DNA of 64,000 nucleotides from Terriglobales bacterium. GTDB taxonomy: Bacteria > Acidobacteriota > Terriglobia > Terriglobales > Acidobacteriaceae. The DNA is taken from NCBI GenBank assembly GCA_025936825.1, contig JAICSO010000015.1, positions 1 through 64,000 on the forward strand, given 5' to 3'. A model generated the notes under the pieces. It worked only from the letters and a program-made list of their open reading frames with translations, did no database searches and was not told the origin of the DNA. The stretch's first letter is position 1. Every line of letters begins with the position of its first letter. The position numbers and the translations under genes were made by a program. Shown piece after piece: positions 44,003 to 52,387 of the stretch.

Positions 44003-45706
44003 GTGATACGACGTCGTCTATTCCCCCTGCTTGCGGCTGCGGCTCTGTTATGTGCCACTGCAGTCCAGGCTGAGACCCATAATTCGAAAATCAAACATGT
44101 TTTACTGATCAGCGTAGACGGCATGCACGCCGTCGACTTCCTCAACTGCGCGCAAGGCGTCGCCGGAGTCAACAACGGCGAACCGTACTGTCCCACCCTC
44201 GCCGCGTTAGGCCGCACGGGGATTCACTATGTCGCCGCGAGCACGTCGAAGCCGTCTGATTCCTTCCCCGGATTGATGAGCATCGTCTCGGGTGCGACAC
44301 CGCGCACACTGGGCGTCTACTATGACGTTGCCTATGACCGCTCTCTGGATGGTCCTGAAGTTACTACCGGCAATGGCAACGCTGCCGCACCCTGCAAACC
44401 GTTCGCAACGCCGACGGGTTACACCACGGAATACGAAGAAGGCATTGATCTGGACCAAACGAAAGTTAACGGCGGAGCGCCAGGCGCAAGCTTGACCGAC
44501 GGCACGGCCGCCTCCATCGATCCAAAGAAACTTGATCGCGATCCCGCCAGAGGATGTGCGCCGGTCTATCCTTGGCAGTTTGTGCGCACCAACACAATTT
44601 TCGGCGTGATTCACAATGCCGGTGGTTACGCATCCTGGTTCGACAAGCATCCGGCCTACGCTTCGGTTGCTGGACGAGATGGCATCGACGTACTCGATGA
44701 TTTTTTTGGCCCCGAGATCAACTCCACCGTGATCGGCTTGCCCGGCATCGCAACACCGCTCGGCATGGATTGTTCCAACATTCCCGACCCATCGCAGACC
44801 GGGTCTTGGACTGACAGCTTTCAGAATGTCCAGTGCTATGACACGCTCAAGGTCAACGCGATTCTGAACCAGATCGCTGGGAAGAGCCATAATGGCGGCG
44901 CAGGCCAAGTGCCGACCATCTTTGGCATGAATTTCCAGGCGCTCAGCGTTGGGCAGAAGTTGAATGAGAAAAATGTCGGCGCCGGCGGGTACCTCGACGC
45001 AGCAGGTACACCGAGCGAACTACTGCTCGGTGAGTTTCAATTCGTCGATGCCTCGTTGGCCGAGATGGTTCAGGCGCTGAAGGCGAATGGACTCTGGGAA
45101 TCGACGCTCGTAATCGTCACCGCAAAACACGCGCAATCGCCGATCGATCCTGCACGTTATTTCGCGATCCCCGGCCCGAGTGGCAACAACGGACAGTCGC
45201 CGGCAACGTTACTCGCCAACCTTCTGCCGATGTCCGAGTCGCCGGCAAATCCTAACGGCATTGGACCGACCGAAGATGATGTATCCCTGATCTGGCTTGC
45301 TGATTCTTCGAACACCTTGTCAGCAGTTGCAACTCTTGAAGCCAACGCAGATGAAGCGGGAATCGGCCAAATCTTCTACGGGCCGACTCTTGCCCTTAAT
45401 TACAACTTGCCAGGTCTGGGAGATGGACGCGATCCGCGTACGCCCGACATCATTGTCACTCCGAACTATGGCGTCACTTACACCGGCAGTTCGAAAAAAC
45501 AGGAAGAGCACGGCGGCTTCTCGCACGACGATACCAACGTGATACTGCTTGTTTCCGGCAGCGGCATTAAACCGGGGACCGTCTTCAGCGAAGTTGGCAC
45601 GAATCAGGTCGCGCCGACCATTTTGCGCGCCTTGGGTCTTGATCCGAACCAACTCGACGGCGTACGGCTGGAAGGCACACAGGCGTTGCCGGCGCTGCCG
45701 TTTTAA
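44003..45706 (+). CDS. Exported type I phosphodiesterase/nucleotide pyrophosphatase-like protein
   Basis: A 567-residue protein of the alkaline-phosphatase superfamily. GTG start with an ideal AAGGAGGAAA site, signal peptide MIRRRLFPLLAAAALLCATAVQA. Metal ligand ISVDGMHAVDF, the nucleophile region STSKPSDSFPGLMS, and C-terminal HGGFSHDDTNVILLVSG are the expected landmarks; IVTAKHAQSPID supplies further ligands. Members hydrolyse phosphodiester or pyrophosphate bonds outside the cytoplasm. The substrate is not clear. It is monocistronic with its own terminator. Confidence 0.82.
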   Translation: MIRRRLFPLLAAAALLCATAVQAETHNSKIKHVLLISVDGMHAVDFLNCAQGVAGVNNGEPYCPTLAALGRTGIHYVAASTSKPSDSFPGLMSIVSGATPRTLGVYYDVAYDRSLDGPEVTTGNGNAAAPCKPFATPTGYTTEYEEGIDLDQTKVNGGAPGASLTDGTAASIDPKKLDRDPARGCAPVYPWQFVRTNTIFGVIHNAGGYASWFDKHPAYASVAGRDGIDVLDDFFGPEINSTVIGLPGIATPLGMDCSNIPDPSQTGSWTDSFQNVQCYDTLKVNAILNQIAGKSHNGGAGQVPTIFGMNFQALSVGQKLNEKNVGAGGYLDAAGTPSELLLGEFQFVDASLAEMVQALKANGLWESTLVIVTAKHAQSPIDPARYFAIPGPSGNNGQSPATLLANLLPMSESPANPNGIGPTEDDVSLIWLADSSNTLSAVATLEANADEAGIGQIFYGPTLALNYNLPGLGDGRDPRTPDIIVTPNYGVTYTGSSKKQEEHGGFSHDDTNVILLVSGSGIKPGTVFSEVGTNQVAPTILRALGLDPNQLDGVRLEGTQALPALPF

Positions 45707-45726
45707 AAACTCTGATTGTTCTCAGT

Positions 45727-45754
45727 GGGGACCTTCGGGTCCCCTTTCTTCTTT
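45727..45754 (+). terminator. Rho-independent terminator after the phosphodiesterase gene
   Basis: GGGGACC-TTCG-GGTCCCC, a perfect 7-bp stem with the stable UUCG loop, followed by TTTCTTCTTT, 20 bp after the stop codon. Confidence 0.9.
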
Positions 45755-45786
45755 GATGAAATAGCCTGCAGCAGAAGCAGGCATTC

Positions 45787-46740
45787 TCACTCGTGGTCTC
45801 GCAAGATCTGCTCGATCCTCGCCTTGGGAAATGGCAGATGGTCCTCATTTTGTTTTAGCCACTGCTGATAATCCTGCTCGATGGCATCCGTCCAATGAGC
45901 ATCGACCTGGCCTGCGGTGTACTTCCCTTCCTGCAGCCGTTGATGTCCGAACATATCGCGCAAGTGCGTAGCCTCAGATGTCTTCACCACCTGCTCGGCC
46001 AATTGCGGGGGAATAAACATCACTCCGCCGTCGCGCCCTAAGATCACGTCCCCGGGCATCGCCATGACATGGCCAATGCGAGTCGGCCCATTAATGCTCA
46101 CCATGGTGGAGTTCAACAGCTTCCCCGTCTTCAACGAACCGTAGTGATGGGAAGGATCGTAGTACCGAACAAATGCAACGAAATTATCGAGTTCGTTCAG
46201 GCCATTGATGTCGCGCACTGCGCCGTCGTACACGATGCCGTTCCCTGATCTTGCATAGATCGCGTTGCCGACGTTATCGCCAATGGACGGTCCTGCTTCT
46301 TTCAGCCCGAAGTGATCGCACACATATACGTCGCGCTTCTGCAGCATGTCGACGGGCCACGCATTCATGCCTCCAATCCGATGAGCATTCGCCGGATCGG
46401 TTTCGATCAACTTCTGAACATCAGGACGCCCCGGCATCCAGGTAGCAGTCAGCGCGCGGCCCACCAGCACTTTTCCCTGATGAATCGACAGCCAGCCATC
46501 TTCATATTGGTGCATGAACCCATTTTGCTGCAGTACTGCCCACGCTTCTTCCAGGGTGACGGTCTTCATGCGATCGAGCACGTCGTCCGGAACTTTTGGG
46601 CGGCCGTCGGGAAAGCGGTCGCCGTGCCAGTCGGGCGTGTACTTGATGACGTCGGCAGGTGTGAAGAATCCCTGCTGCGCAGTGGCGACAGTTGCCGTCA
46701 AAAGAACCATGACGGTGATTAGTTCAAGTCGTAGTTTCAT
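45787..46740 (-). CDS. Exported RraA-family protein
   Basis: A 317-residue protein with signal peptide MKLRLELITVMVLLTATVATAQ. The body follows the RraA/HMG-aldolase fold: LVGRALTATWMPG, VYVCDHFGLKEAGPSIGDNVGNAIYARSGNGIVYDGAVRDINGL (the D-G-x-x-R-D signature) and PGDVILGRDGGVMFIP. Cytosolic RraA modulates RNase E, and relatives are pyruvate aldolases or decarboxylases of keto acids with a divalent metal. Export rules out an RNase role and suggests an oxaloacetate/HMG-type lyase outside the cytoplasm. The adjoining Tat-exported enolase-superfamily gene lies upstream on the same strand, across an R2 repeat. Confidence 0.8.
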   Translation of the reverse strand: MKLRLELITVMVLLTATVATAQQGFFTPADVIKYTPDWHGDRFPDGRPKVPDDVLDRMKTVTLEEAWAVLQQNGFMHQYEDGWLSIHQGKVLVGRALTATWMPGRPDVQKLIETDPANAHRIGGMNAWPVDMLQKRDVYVCDHFGLKEAGPSIGDNVGNAIYARSGNGIVYDGAVRDINGLNELDNFVAFVRYYDPSHHYGSLKTGKLLNSTMVSINGPTRIGHVMAMPGDVILGRDGGVMFIPPQLAEQVVKTSEATHLRDMFGHQRLQEGKYTAGQVDAHWTDAIEQDYQQWLKQNEDHLPFPKARIEQILRDHE

Positions 46741-46776
46741 TCCGCATTCCGCTCCTAAGAAGGGTAAAGAGTGCTT

Positions 46777-46866
46777 GTGCCGTCCTAGCGGACTCGCTCA
46801 TTTGTTCCGCTTACCCAGCGCTTACGCGCTGGGCGAATTAGGTTCCGCCCGCCAGGCGGGCTGAAG
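46777..46866 (-). repeat. Family R2 repeat, inverted orientation
   Basis: GTCCTAGCGGACT, CCCAGCGCTTACGCGCTGGG, CGAATTAGGTTCC, GCCCGCCAGGCGGGC: the three R2 hairpins in reverse order, in the 245-bp gap between the enolase-superfamily gene and the RraA-like gene. Confidence 0.85.
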
Positions 46867-46985
46867 TCTTGGAGCGGCCGATTCCCTGGACACCAAAGCT
46901 GAGTGTGCAAGCGTTGTAGCCAGATGTGTCGATTGCCAGATTTGATCTTCTCCGGTGCCAGCGCAGGTAGCCGAACGGAGCAGCC

Positions 46986-48272
46986 CTAACTTGCACTTGG
47001 CTCAAACCATCCGGTTCCGGGGATTTGCGCTTTACGCGCGACCGATTCATCCATCTCCACTCCGAGTCCGGGTTTATCGCTGGGCGTCGCGTAACCTTTC
47101 TGGATAATCTCGCCCTCTTTCACCCAGCTCTTCCACAGGTCTGGATGATTGATCCAGTGCCATTCGCACACCACGAAATTGGGGATGGAAACACAGACGT
47201 GGGCCGAAGCCATCATGCCAATGGGGGAGACCACGCAGTGTGGCGCGAGCGGTACGTAATAAGTTTGCGCCAGGTTCGCAACTCGTCTGGCTTCGGAGAG
47301 TCCTCCGACTTTTTGAAAATCCGGCTGCAGGATGTCGACGCCATTTTTCTCCAGAAGTTCGCGATATCCCCACCGCATGTACAGGTTCTCACCGCACGCG
47401 ATTGGCGTCTTGGTCGAGTGGCGAATATCCACCATCGCGTCAATGTCCTCGGCTGGCACCGGCTCTTCCAGCCACAGCAACCGGAACGGCTCCAACTCGA
47501 TTGCCACGCGCTTGCCCGTGCCCGCGTCGTAGCGCCCGTGCATGTCGCAGGCAAGGTCCATGTCTTTGGGAATGTTCTCGCGCACGTGCTTAACCCATGC
47601 GACCATGCGGTCGATCTCGCCGTTGCTGGCCGTCCAGTTCACTCTGTCGAAGCGCGCTGGGTCGGTGGCGTCGTCGAGATCGATCTTCATCGCGGTGAAG
47701 CCTTGCTCACGAATCCACGGCAGCTTGCGATCGGATTCGGGCCCGATAGGACTCTCCATGTCAGAGTCGCAATAAATGCGGACCTTGTCGCGAAATTTTC
47801 CACCGAACAACTGATACACGGGCAGCCCCAGGGCTTTTCCCGCGAGGTCCCACAGCGCGATTTCGAGTCCGCTCAGTGCCGTCGTATATTGACCGCCTTG
47901 CGCGCCGGCAAAAATGCCTGAGGTTCGGAGGCGCTCCCACAGCGCGTCAACATTAAGCGGATCCTGTCCGACAAGAACGCGACGGAACTGACGCACGAGC
48001 GCATCCGTGCCAACGGCCGCGTCGGTCGCCTCGCCCTGGCCGTAAATGCCCTGGTCGGTGTAGATGCGGATATGCGTCTGCGGGCCATGGACACGCACCT
48101 GAGCCGTGCGAATATCAGTGATCTTCAAACGTGGCCGCTGATAAGGCGTGCTCGAGTTCTCGACCGCTACCGCAAGGGACGGCAACGCGAAAGCGCCGGC
48201 AACGGGTAATGCCGCGCTTTTTAACATCCCTCTCCGTGTGAGCTTGTCCGCACAACGCTTCGGATCCTGCAT
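46986..48272 (-). CDS. Tat-exported mandelate racemase/muconate lactonizing enzyme family protein
   Basis: A 428-residue enolase-superfamily enzyme. The ATG at 48272 has GAGGAGG upstream and opens a Tat signal (TRRGMLKSAALPVAGAFALP). Conserved landmarks: TAMKIDLDD (base Lys), metal ligands in ACDMHGRYD, WLEEPV and ACGENL, and the general-acid His in APHCVVSPIG. The family removes a proton alpha to a carboxylate, as in sugar-acid dehydratases and racemases. Together with the exported RraA-fold protein this could be an extracytoplasmic sugar-acid route (dehydratase then aldolase), which is an inference. It is divergent from the XRE regulator. Confidence 0.87.
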   Translation of the reverse strand: MQDPKRCADKLTRRGMLKSAALPVAGAFALPSLAVAVENSSTPYQRPRLKITDIRTAQVRVHGPQTHIRIYTDQGIYGQGEATDAAVGTDALVRQFRRVLVGQDPLNVDALWERLRTSGIFAGAQGGQYTTALSGLEIALWDLAGKALGLPVYQLFGGKFRDKVRIYCDSDMESPIGPESDRKLPWIREQGFTAMKIDLDDATDPARFDRVNWTASNGEIDRMVAWVKHVRENIPKDMDLACDMHGRYDAGTGKRVAIELEPFRLLWLEEPVPAEDIDAMVDIRHSTKTPIACGENLYMRWGYRELLEKNGVDILQPDFQKVGGLSEARRVANLAQTYYVPLAPHCVVSPIGMMASAHVCVSIPNFVVCEWHWINHPDLWKSWVKEGEIIQKGYATPSDKPGLGVEMDESVARKAQIPGTGWFEPSAS

Positions 48273-48364
48273 CAGTGATTGCCTCCTCATTCCGGTCCCA
48301 GCGCGGGAGCCATTGTATAGCGTCCGGGTCCGGCAGGTATTTGAAAACAAGCCAAATCCAAGTC

Positions 48365-48404
48365 TTGACACGACATTACAATTTGCAATATAGATATTGC
48401 AAAT
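48365..48404 (+). promoter_or_regulatory. Promoter and 24-bp palindromic operator of the XRE regulator
   Basis: A TTGACA -35 hexamer (48365-48370) is followed at 18 bp by TATAGA. The -10 region lies inside a perfect inverted repeat, ATTTGCAATA-N4-TATTGCAAAT (48381-48404). The predicted transcript would start about 10 nt before the ATG, so it is nearly leaderless. The overlap of operator and -10 is the layout of an autorepressor. Confidence 0.75.
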
Positions 48405-48410
48405 AGAGAT

Positions 48411-48902
48411 ATGACTCTGGCCGAGAAAATTCGTTACCTGCGGGAGGTTGAGGGCTCGCTCCGAGAAATGGGCCGGCCCATGACGCAGCTGGAACTGGTC
48501 AACGCCATCCGCAAGGAGCAGGGCAAGGGTATCAGCCAGTCGTACATCTCGCAGATCGAGAACGGATCGCGCCGTCACATGACGCAGGCGACCCGTTCCC
48601 TGCTGGCGAAGTTTTTTAAGGTGCATCCGGGATTCCTGGTGGACGATCCCGAGGGTTATCACACCGAGTTGACGTCGGACCTGCGCACCGTGGAAGGCAA
48701 ACTCGATGTCTGGTTGTTGCAAGGTTCGGAGCAGTTCGCCGGCGATGCAGAGATCGCTGACGTTCTGATCAAAGCAGCGCGGCAGAAGGACACGCGCAAA
48801 TGCATGTTATTGCTGGGCGCGATTCTCGATACGCCAGGTTTAGCTGAGCGGTTGCTGGAAGCGTTGCGGCCGCAGAGCGGTACGGACGGTAAGACGCGGT
48901 GA
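48411..48902 (+). CDS. XRE-family transcriptional regulator heading the NfeD-flotillin-PspA group
   Basis: A 163-residue protein. The N-terminal 80 residues form a Cro/C1-type HTH: LAEKIRYLREVEG, MTQLELVNAIRKE, the recognition helix GISQSYISQIENGSRR and LAKFFKVHPGFLVDD. The C-terminal half is helical (DVLIKAARQKDTRKCMLLLGAILDTPGLAERLLEAL) and may dimerise or sense a partner. A perfect palindrome overlaps its own promoter. A 46-bp gap separates it from the NfeD gene, so it probably governs that group. A phage origin is unlikely, since no other phage genes are present. Confidence 0.88.
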   Translation: MTLAEKIRYLREVEGSLREMGRPMTQLELVNAIRKEQGKGISQSYISQIENGSRRHMTQATRSLLAKFFKVHPGFLVDDPEGYHTELTSDLRTVEGKLDVWLLQGSEQFAGDAEIADVLIKAARQKDTRKCMLLLGAILDTPGLAERLLEALRPQSGTDGKTR

Positions 48903-48948
48903 ATTTTCGCGGGCGTGGGCGCTCGCGCCACACACTGAGGAGGAGACC

Positions 48949-49590
48949 ATGACCTGGGCTGATTTTTATCTCGTCTGCTTTGTGGTGGGGCTCTTTCTGA
49001 GCGTGGTGATGTTTCTCGCCGGAGGAACGCACCTGCCGCATGTGCACATCCACTTGCCCGGCATGCACGGACATTTCGGCGTCGGCCACGGTGCAGGCGC
49101 CGGACACGGTGCGCAGATTGGTCCAATCAATCCCATTACGCTCACAGCGTTTCTCGCATGGTTCGGAGGAACCGGTTACCTGTTGTCACGCCATTCCGGC
49201 TTGGCGTACGCGAGCGCGCTGATTGTCGCGATTCTCGCGGGCACCGGCGGCGCAGCAATCATTTACCTGTTCATGGCGAAGGTGCTCACCTCGCCCGATG
49301 AAGCGCTCGATCCTGCGGATTTTGAAATGGTCGGCGTGCTGGGAAAGCTCTCTGTCCGCATTCGCGAAGGCGGGACCGGCGAAATCATTTATTCGCAAGC
49401 CGGCACTCGCCGCGTGTGTGGCGCGCGTTCGGAAGACGGCTCAGCGATCTTGAAGGGCACCGAAGTTGTCGTGACCCGATACGAAAACGGCATCGCTTAT
49501 GTCCGCCGCTGGTCCGAGATGGCGGGGGAAGAATTGGAAATGGATAGCACGGCAAAACCCAAGAGCACGAACGAGGTGAGGCCGCAATGA
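48949..49590 (+). CDS. NfeD-like membrane protein (flotillin partner)
   Basis: A 213-residue protein with a strong GAGGAGGA ribosome site. Three hydrophobic segments (about 5-25, 62-80, 85-107; FYLVCFVVGLFLSVVMFLAG, LIVAILAGTGGAAIIYLFMA) flank a His/Gly-rich external loop (HLPHVHIHLPGMHGHFG). The C-terminal part (FEMVGVLGKLSVRIREGGTGEIIY ... GTEVVVTRYENGIAYVRRW) is the OB fold of NfeD/YuaF proteins. These accompany flotillins in membrane microdomains. It overlaps the DUF1648 gene by 4 bp and lies two genes upstream of a flotillin. The His-rich loop could bind metal. Confidence 0.82.
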   Translation: MTWADFYLVCFVVGLFLSVVMFLAGGTHLPHVHIHLPGMHGHFGVGHGAGAGHGAQIGPINPITLTAFLAWFGGTGYLLSRHSGLAYASALIVAILAGTGGAAIIYLFMAKVLTSPDEALDPADFEMVGVLGKLSVRIREGGTGEIIYSQAGTRRVCGARSEDGSAILKGTEVVVTRYENGIAYVRRWSEMAGEELEMDSTAKPKSTNEVRPQ

Positions 49591-50510
49591 CGCAGGCTCC
49601 GTCCAATTCGCGCACGCTGTTCGGGCTGTTCTCTGCCCTGCAGTGGCTGGCCCTGCCGATCCTGGTGCTGGAATTCGGCTCCGTGTGGCAGAAGCTGCCG
49701 GAGCGCATGGCGACGCACTTCGATTTAGCCGGCCAGCCAAATGGATGGATGGCCCGTGAGGAAGCAGTACTCGTCATGCTTGGCATTTCGGCGGCGGTGT
49801 TGATTATCGCGACCTGGATCGCCTCGCGGGTAAAAGAAGCTGACGCAACCGCCTGGGGATTGATTGCGCTGTTCTACATCATTCAAGGCACGCTGATTTA
49901 TGCCGCGCAGTCGATGATCGATTTCAACTTGCATGCCACGCCCGTGCATCCAGGCCCAGTGCTGCTGGTCGGAATTGTTTCTGCGGTGTTGCTGATCGTG
50001 TTTTCGCTGAGCACGCGGCGGGGAGAGCATCTCCCAACAGGGCGAGTGTACGCGACGGAGACTCACGCCTCGGTTCTGTGGGCGGCCGTTTGCGGTGCTC
50101 CCTTGATTGTGTTCATTCCGATCGTAACTATGGCGCCGATTCCCGCATTGAAGGTCGCGCTAGGACTCGCAGCACTGATTGGCGTGTGGGCTGCCTCAAT
50201 GGCTGCATTTGGATTTCAGTACACGTTCAGCTCCAGCGGGGTGGATATCCGCACGTTGGGTTTTCGTCTTCGCTCGATTGCCGCTTCCGACATCCGCAGC
50301 TACGCCGAAGATAACTGGCCGTTCTGGGGCGGGCGCGGCATTCGCGGCCTCGGAAATCGCCGCGCGTATGTTTGGGGCAATCGCGGAGTTCGCATTCAGA
50401 CGAACACTGGCGAAGTATTCCTCGGGCATAACGAGCCGAGGAGAATTGTTCGCGACCTGGACCGGGTAATTCAGAACCATGAAGGTCACGAAGGAACACG
50501 AAGGCAATAG
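49587..50510 (+). CDS. DUF1648/SdpI-like membrane protein with PH-like tail and repeat-derived end
   Basis: A 307-residue protein with about six membrane segments. LPERMATHFDLAGQPNGWM is the DUF1648 signature found in SdpI-type immunity and sensor proteins; the segment after about residue 215 (YTFSSSGVDIRTLGFRLRSIAASDI) looks like a PH-type domain as in related membrane proteins. It overlaps the NfeD gene by 4 bp. The last 11 residues (NHEGHEGTRRQ) are encoded by one arm of a CACGAAGGAACACGAAGG palindrome, so the native end has been overwritten by a repeat. Confidence 0.78.
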   Translation: MTQAPSNSRTLFGLFSALQWLALPILVLEFGSVWQKLPERMATHFDLAGQPNGWMAREEAVLVMLGISAAVLIIATWIASRVKEADATAWGLIALFYIIQGTLIYAAQSMIDFNLHATPVHPGPVLLVGIVSAVLLIVFSLSTRRGEHLPTGRVYATETHASVLWAAVCGAPLIVFIPIVTMAPIPALKVALGLAALIGVWAASMAAFGFQYTFSSSGVDIRTLGFRLRSIAASDIRSYAEDNWPFWGGRGIRGLGNRRAYVWGNRGVRIQTNTGEVFLGHNEPRRIVRDLDRVIQNHEGHEGTRRQ

Positions 50511-50546
50511 TTCTTTCCTTCGTGTTCCTCTGTGTCCTTAGTGGTT
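50475..50546. repeat. Palindromic repeat (GGAACACGAAGG type) spanning the DUF1648 stop codon
   Basis: Arms GGAACACGAAGG (50493-50504) and CCTTCGTGTTCC (50517-50528) pair perfectly, and the outer parts AACCATGAAGG / CCTTAGTGGTT pair with mismatches. The stop codon of the upstream gene lies in the loop. Confidence 0.88.
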
Positions 50547-50574
50547 AAAGGACTTTGAAGTGGGAGGAGGCGGT

Positions 50575-52047
50575 ATGTTGCAGAGCTTTTCAAACGTTTC
50601 GTTGATGGAGTGGATCATCGCCGGCGCGGTTCTGGCGCTCGTCTTGCTGTTCATCATGAGCACGTTAGCCAGGCTGTATCGCAAGGCGGGTCCACATGAG
50701 GCGCTGCTCGTCTACGGATTTCGCGGCAAGCGCGCCGTCACCGGCAGAGGCACGATCGTTCTGCCCATGATCGAGAGCTGTCATGAGCTCTCGCTGGAGT
50801 TGATGTCGTTCGACGTCGCGCCGCAGCAGGATCTGTACACCAAGCAGGGCGTCGCAGTCACGGTAGAAGCAGTCGCTCAGATCAAGGTGAAGTCGGACGT
50901 TGAGTCGATCTGGACGGCCGCGGAGCAATTCCTGACCAAGAGCGATCAGGAGCGCGAGGGCCTGATCAAGCTGGTGATGGAAGGTCACCTGCGCGGGATC
51001 ATCGGCCAGCTGACGGTCGAGGAGATCGTAAAGCAGCCCGAAATGGTGGGCGACCGGATGCGCTCCACTTGCGCGGACGACATGAACAAGATGGGCCTGG
51101 AGGTCATCTCGTTCACCATCAAAGAAGTTCGCGACAAGAACGAATACATCATCAATATGGGCCGGCCGGATATCGCGCGCATCAAGCGTGATGCCGACGT
51201 TGCCGCCGCCGAAGCCGATCGCGACACCGCCATCAAACGCGCACTGGCAACCCGGGAATCCGCAGTGGCCAAGGCGCAAGCTGATCAGGACCGCGTACTC
51301 GCGGAAACGTTGTCCCTCGCTAAACAGGCTGAGGCGCAACGCGATCTTGAAGTAAAGCGTGCGCAATTCCTGGAAACGACGAAGCGCCAGCAAGCGCAGG
51401 CGGATAAGGCCTACGACATCCAGACCAACATCATGCAGCAGCAGGTTGTGGCTGAGCAGGTGAAGGTGCAGCAGGTCGAGAAAGAGCAGCAGGTCAAGGT
51501 TCAAGAAGCGGAAATCAAGCGCCGCGAGAACGAACTGATCGCGACCGTGCTCAAGCAGGCGGAAATCGAGCGTCAGCGCATCGAAACGCTTGCCGAAGCT
51601 GAGAAGCAGCGCCTGACCGCCGAAGCCGAAGGTCGCGCTTCTGCTATCCGTCAGCAGGGTGAGGCTGAAGCCGAAATCATCTTCAAGAAGGGTGAAGCGG
51701 AAGCCAAGGCGATGAACGTGAAGGCCGAGGCTTACCAGGAGTACAACCAGGCCGCAGTGGTGGACAAGCTGATCACCGGCTTGCCCGAAGTGGTGAGGGC
51801 CATGTCGGCGCCGCTCGCCAACGTGGACAAGATCACGGTGGTCTCAACCGGCAACGGCGATGCGACGGGGATGAACAAGATCACCGGCGACTTCGCCAAG
51901 ATGGCCGCGCAAGTGCCGGCTCTGTTCGAATCCCTTTCCGGCATGAGCATGACCGAACTGTTCTCGAAGGTGCGGGCGATCGGGGACAAGTCGCCTAAGC
52001 CTCCCGAGACGCTACCGCCAGCTCCGACGAACGGCGGGAAGAAGTAA
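50575..52047 (+). CDS. Flotillin family (SPFH/band 7) protein
   Basis: A 490-residue protein. The ATG at 50575 follows GGGAGGAGG. One N-terminal membrane segment (about 9-30, MEWIIAGAVLALVLLFIMS) is followed by an SPFH domain (about 40-200, GPHEALLVYGFRGKR, VTVEAVAQIKVKSD, GHLRGIIGQLTVEEI) and a long Glu/Ala/Gln coiled coil (about 205-400, with AEAEGRASAIRQQGEAEAE), ending in a Pro-rich tail. This is the layout of FloT/YuaG, which organises membrane microdomains. In Bacillus floT stands beside an NfeD-type gene, as here. Confidence 0.94.
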   Translation: MLQSFSNVSLMEWIIAGAVLALVLLFIMSTLARLYRKAGPHEALLVYGFRGKRAVTGRGTIVLPMIESCHELSLELMSFDVAPQQDLYTKQGVAVTVEAVAQIKVKSDVESIWTAAEQFLTKSDQEREGLIKLVMEGHLRGIIGQLTVEEIVKQPEMVGDRMRSTCADDMNKMGLEVISFTIKEVRDKNEYIINMGRPDIARIKRDADVAAAEADRDTAIKRALATRESAVAKAQADQDRVLAETLSLAKQAEAQRDLEVKRAQFLETTKRQQAQADKAYDIQTNIMQQQVVAEQVKVQQVEKEQQVKVQEAEIKRRENELIATVLKQAEIERQRIETLAEAEKQRLTAEAEGRASAIRQQGEAEAEIIFKKGEAEAKAMNVKAEAYQEYNQAAVVDKLITGLPEVVRAMSAPLANVDKITVVSTGNGDATGMNKITGDFAKMAAQVPALFESLSGMSMTELFSKVRAIGDKSPKPPETLPPAPTNGGKK

Positions 52048-52053
52048 GGGTCC

Positions 52054-52119
52054 GTGTGGGGCGGGCACTCCTGCCCGCCCTGCATGGCTGTTGTGTGGGG
52101 CGGACATTCTTGTCCGCCA
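52054..52119. repeat. Family R3: two copies of a 27-bp palindromic repeat
   Basis: Copy 1 (52054-52080) and copy 2 (52093-52119) both begin GTGTGGGGCGG and contain the inverted repeats GGCGGGCA/TGCCCGCC and GGCGGACA/TGTCCGCC. A third copy, inverted and matching 26 of 27 bases of copy 2, lies inside larC at 63814-63840. Confidence 0.92.
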
Positions 52120-52131
52120 TGGTGGTCAAAG

Positions 52132-52263
52132 ATGTTGGACTTCATATTCGAAATCGTCGGTGAGTTTTTGGCGGGAGCGATCTTCGAACCGTTGTCCTAC
52201 ATCCTTGTGCACCTAGGCAGGGCCATCGTCGAGTTGGCTCGCGACATTTGGATGATGTGTTGA
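52132..52263 (+). CDS. Small 43-residue amphipathic/membrane protein
   Basis: The frame reads MLDFIFEIVGEFLAGAIFEP, then LSYILVHLGRAIVELARDIW. It is hydrophobic with regularly spaced acidic residues, suggesting an amphipathic helix lying on or crossing the membrane. The gene sits between flotillin and PspA genes and begins right after the R3 repeats. Only a weak GGTGG precedes the ATG, so expression is uncertain. Confidence 0.4.
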   Translation: MLDFIFEIVGEFLAGAIFEPLSYILVHLGRAIVELARDIWMMC

Positions 52264-52287
52264 AGCCTGCGTAATTCAGCAGAGAGG

Positions 52288-52378
52288 CAGCCCCGGAGGG
52301 GCGAAACAGCTTAGCCCAGGACGTAAGTCCTGGGAAGGATGACGAAGAAGGACCGAGTCCCGGAAAGACGGGACGGCG
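52288..52378 (+). repeat. Family R2 repeat
   Basis: GCCCCGGAGGGGC, TTAGCCC, CCAGGACGTAAGTCCTGG, GGAAGGATG, GTCCCGGAAAGACGGGAC. It ends at the ribosome site (GGCGGAG) of the next small membrane protein gene. Confidence 0.88.
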
Positions 52379-52387
52379 GAGTTCACA

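Noticed and set aside
47025-47921. 298-codon plus-strand frame opposite the enolase-superfamily gene
   Set aside because: Antisense frame; all enolase-superfamily motifs are on the minus strand.
48411-48902. Prophage repressor
   Set aside because: No integrase, phage or attachment sequences nearby; the downstream genes are membrane-maintenance genes.
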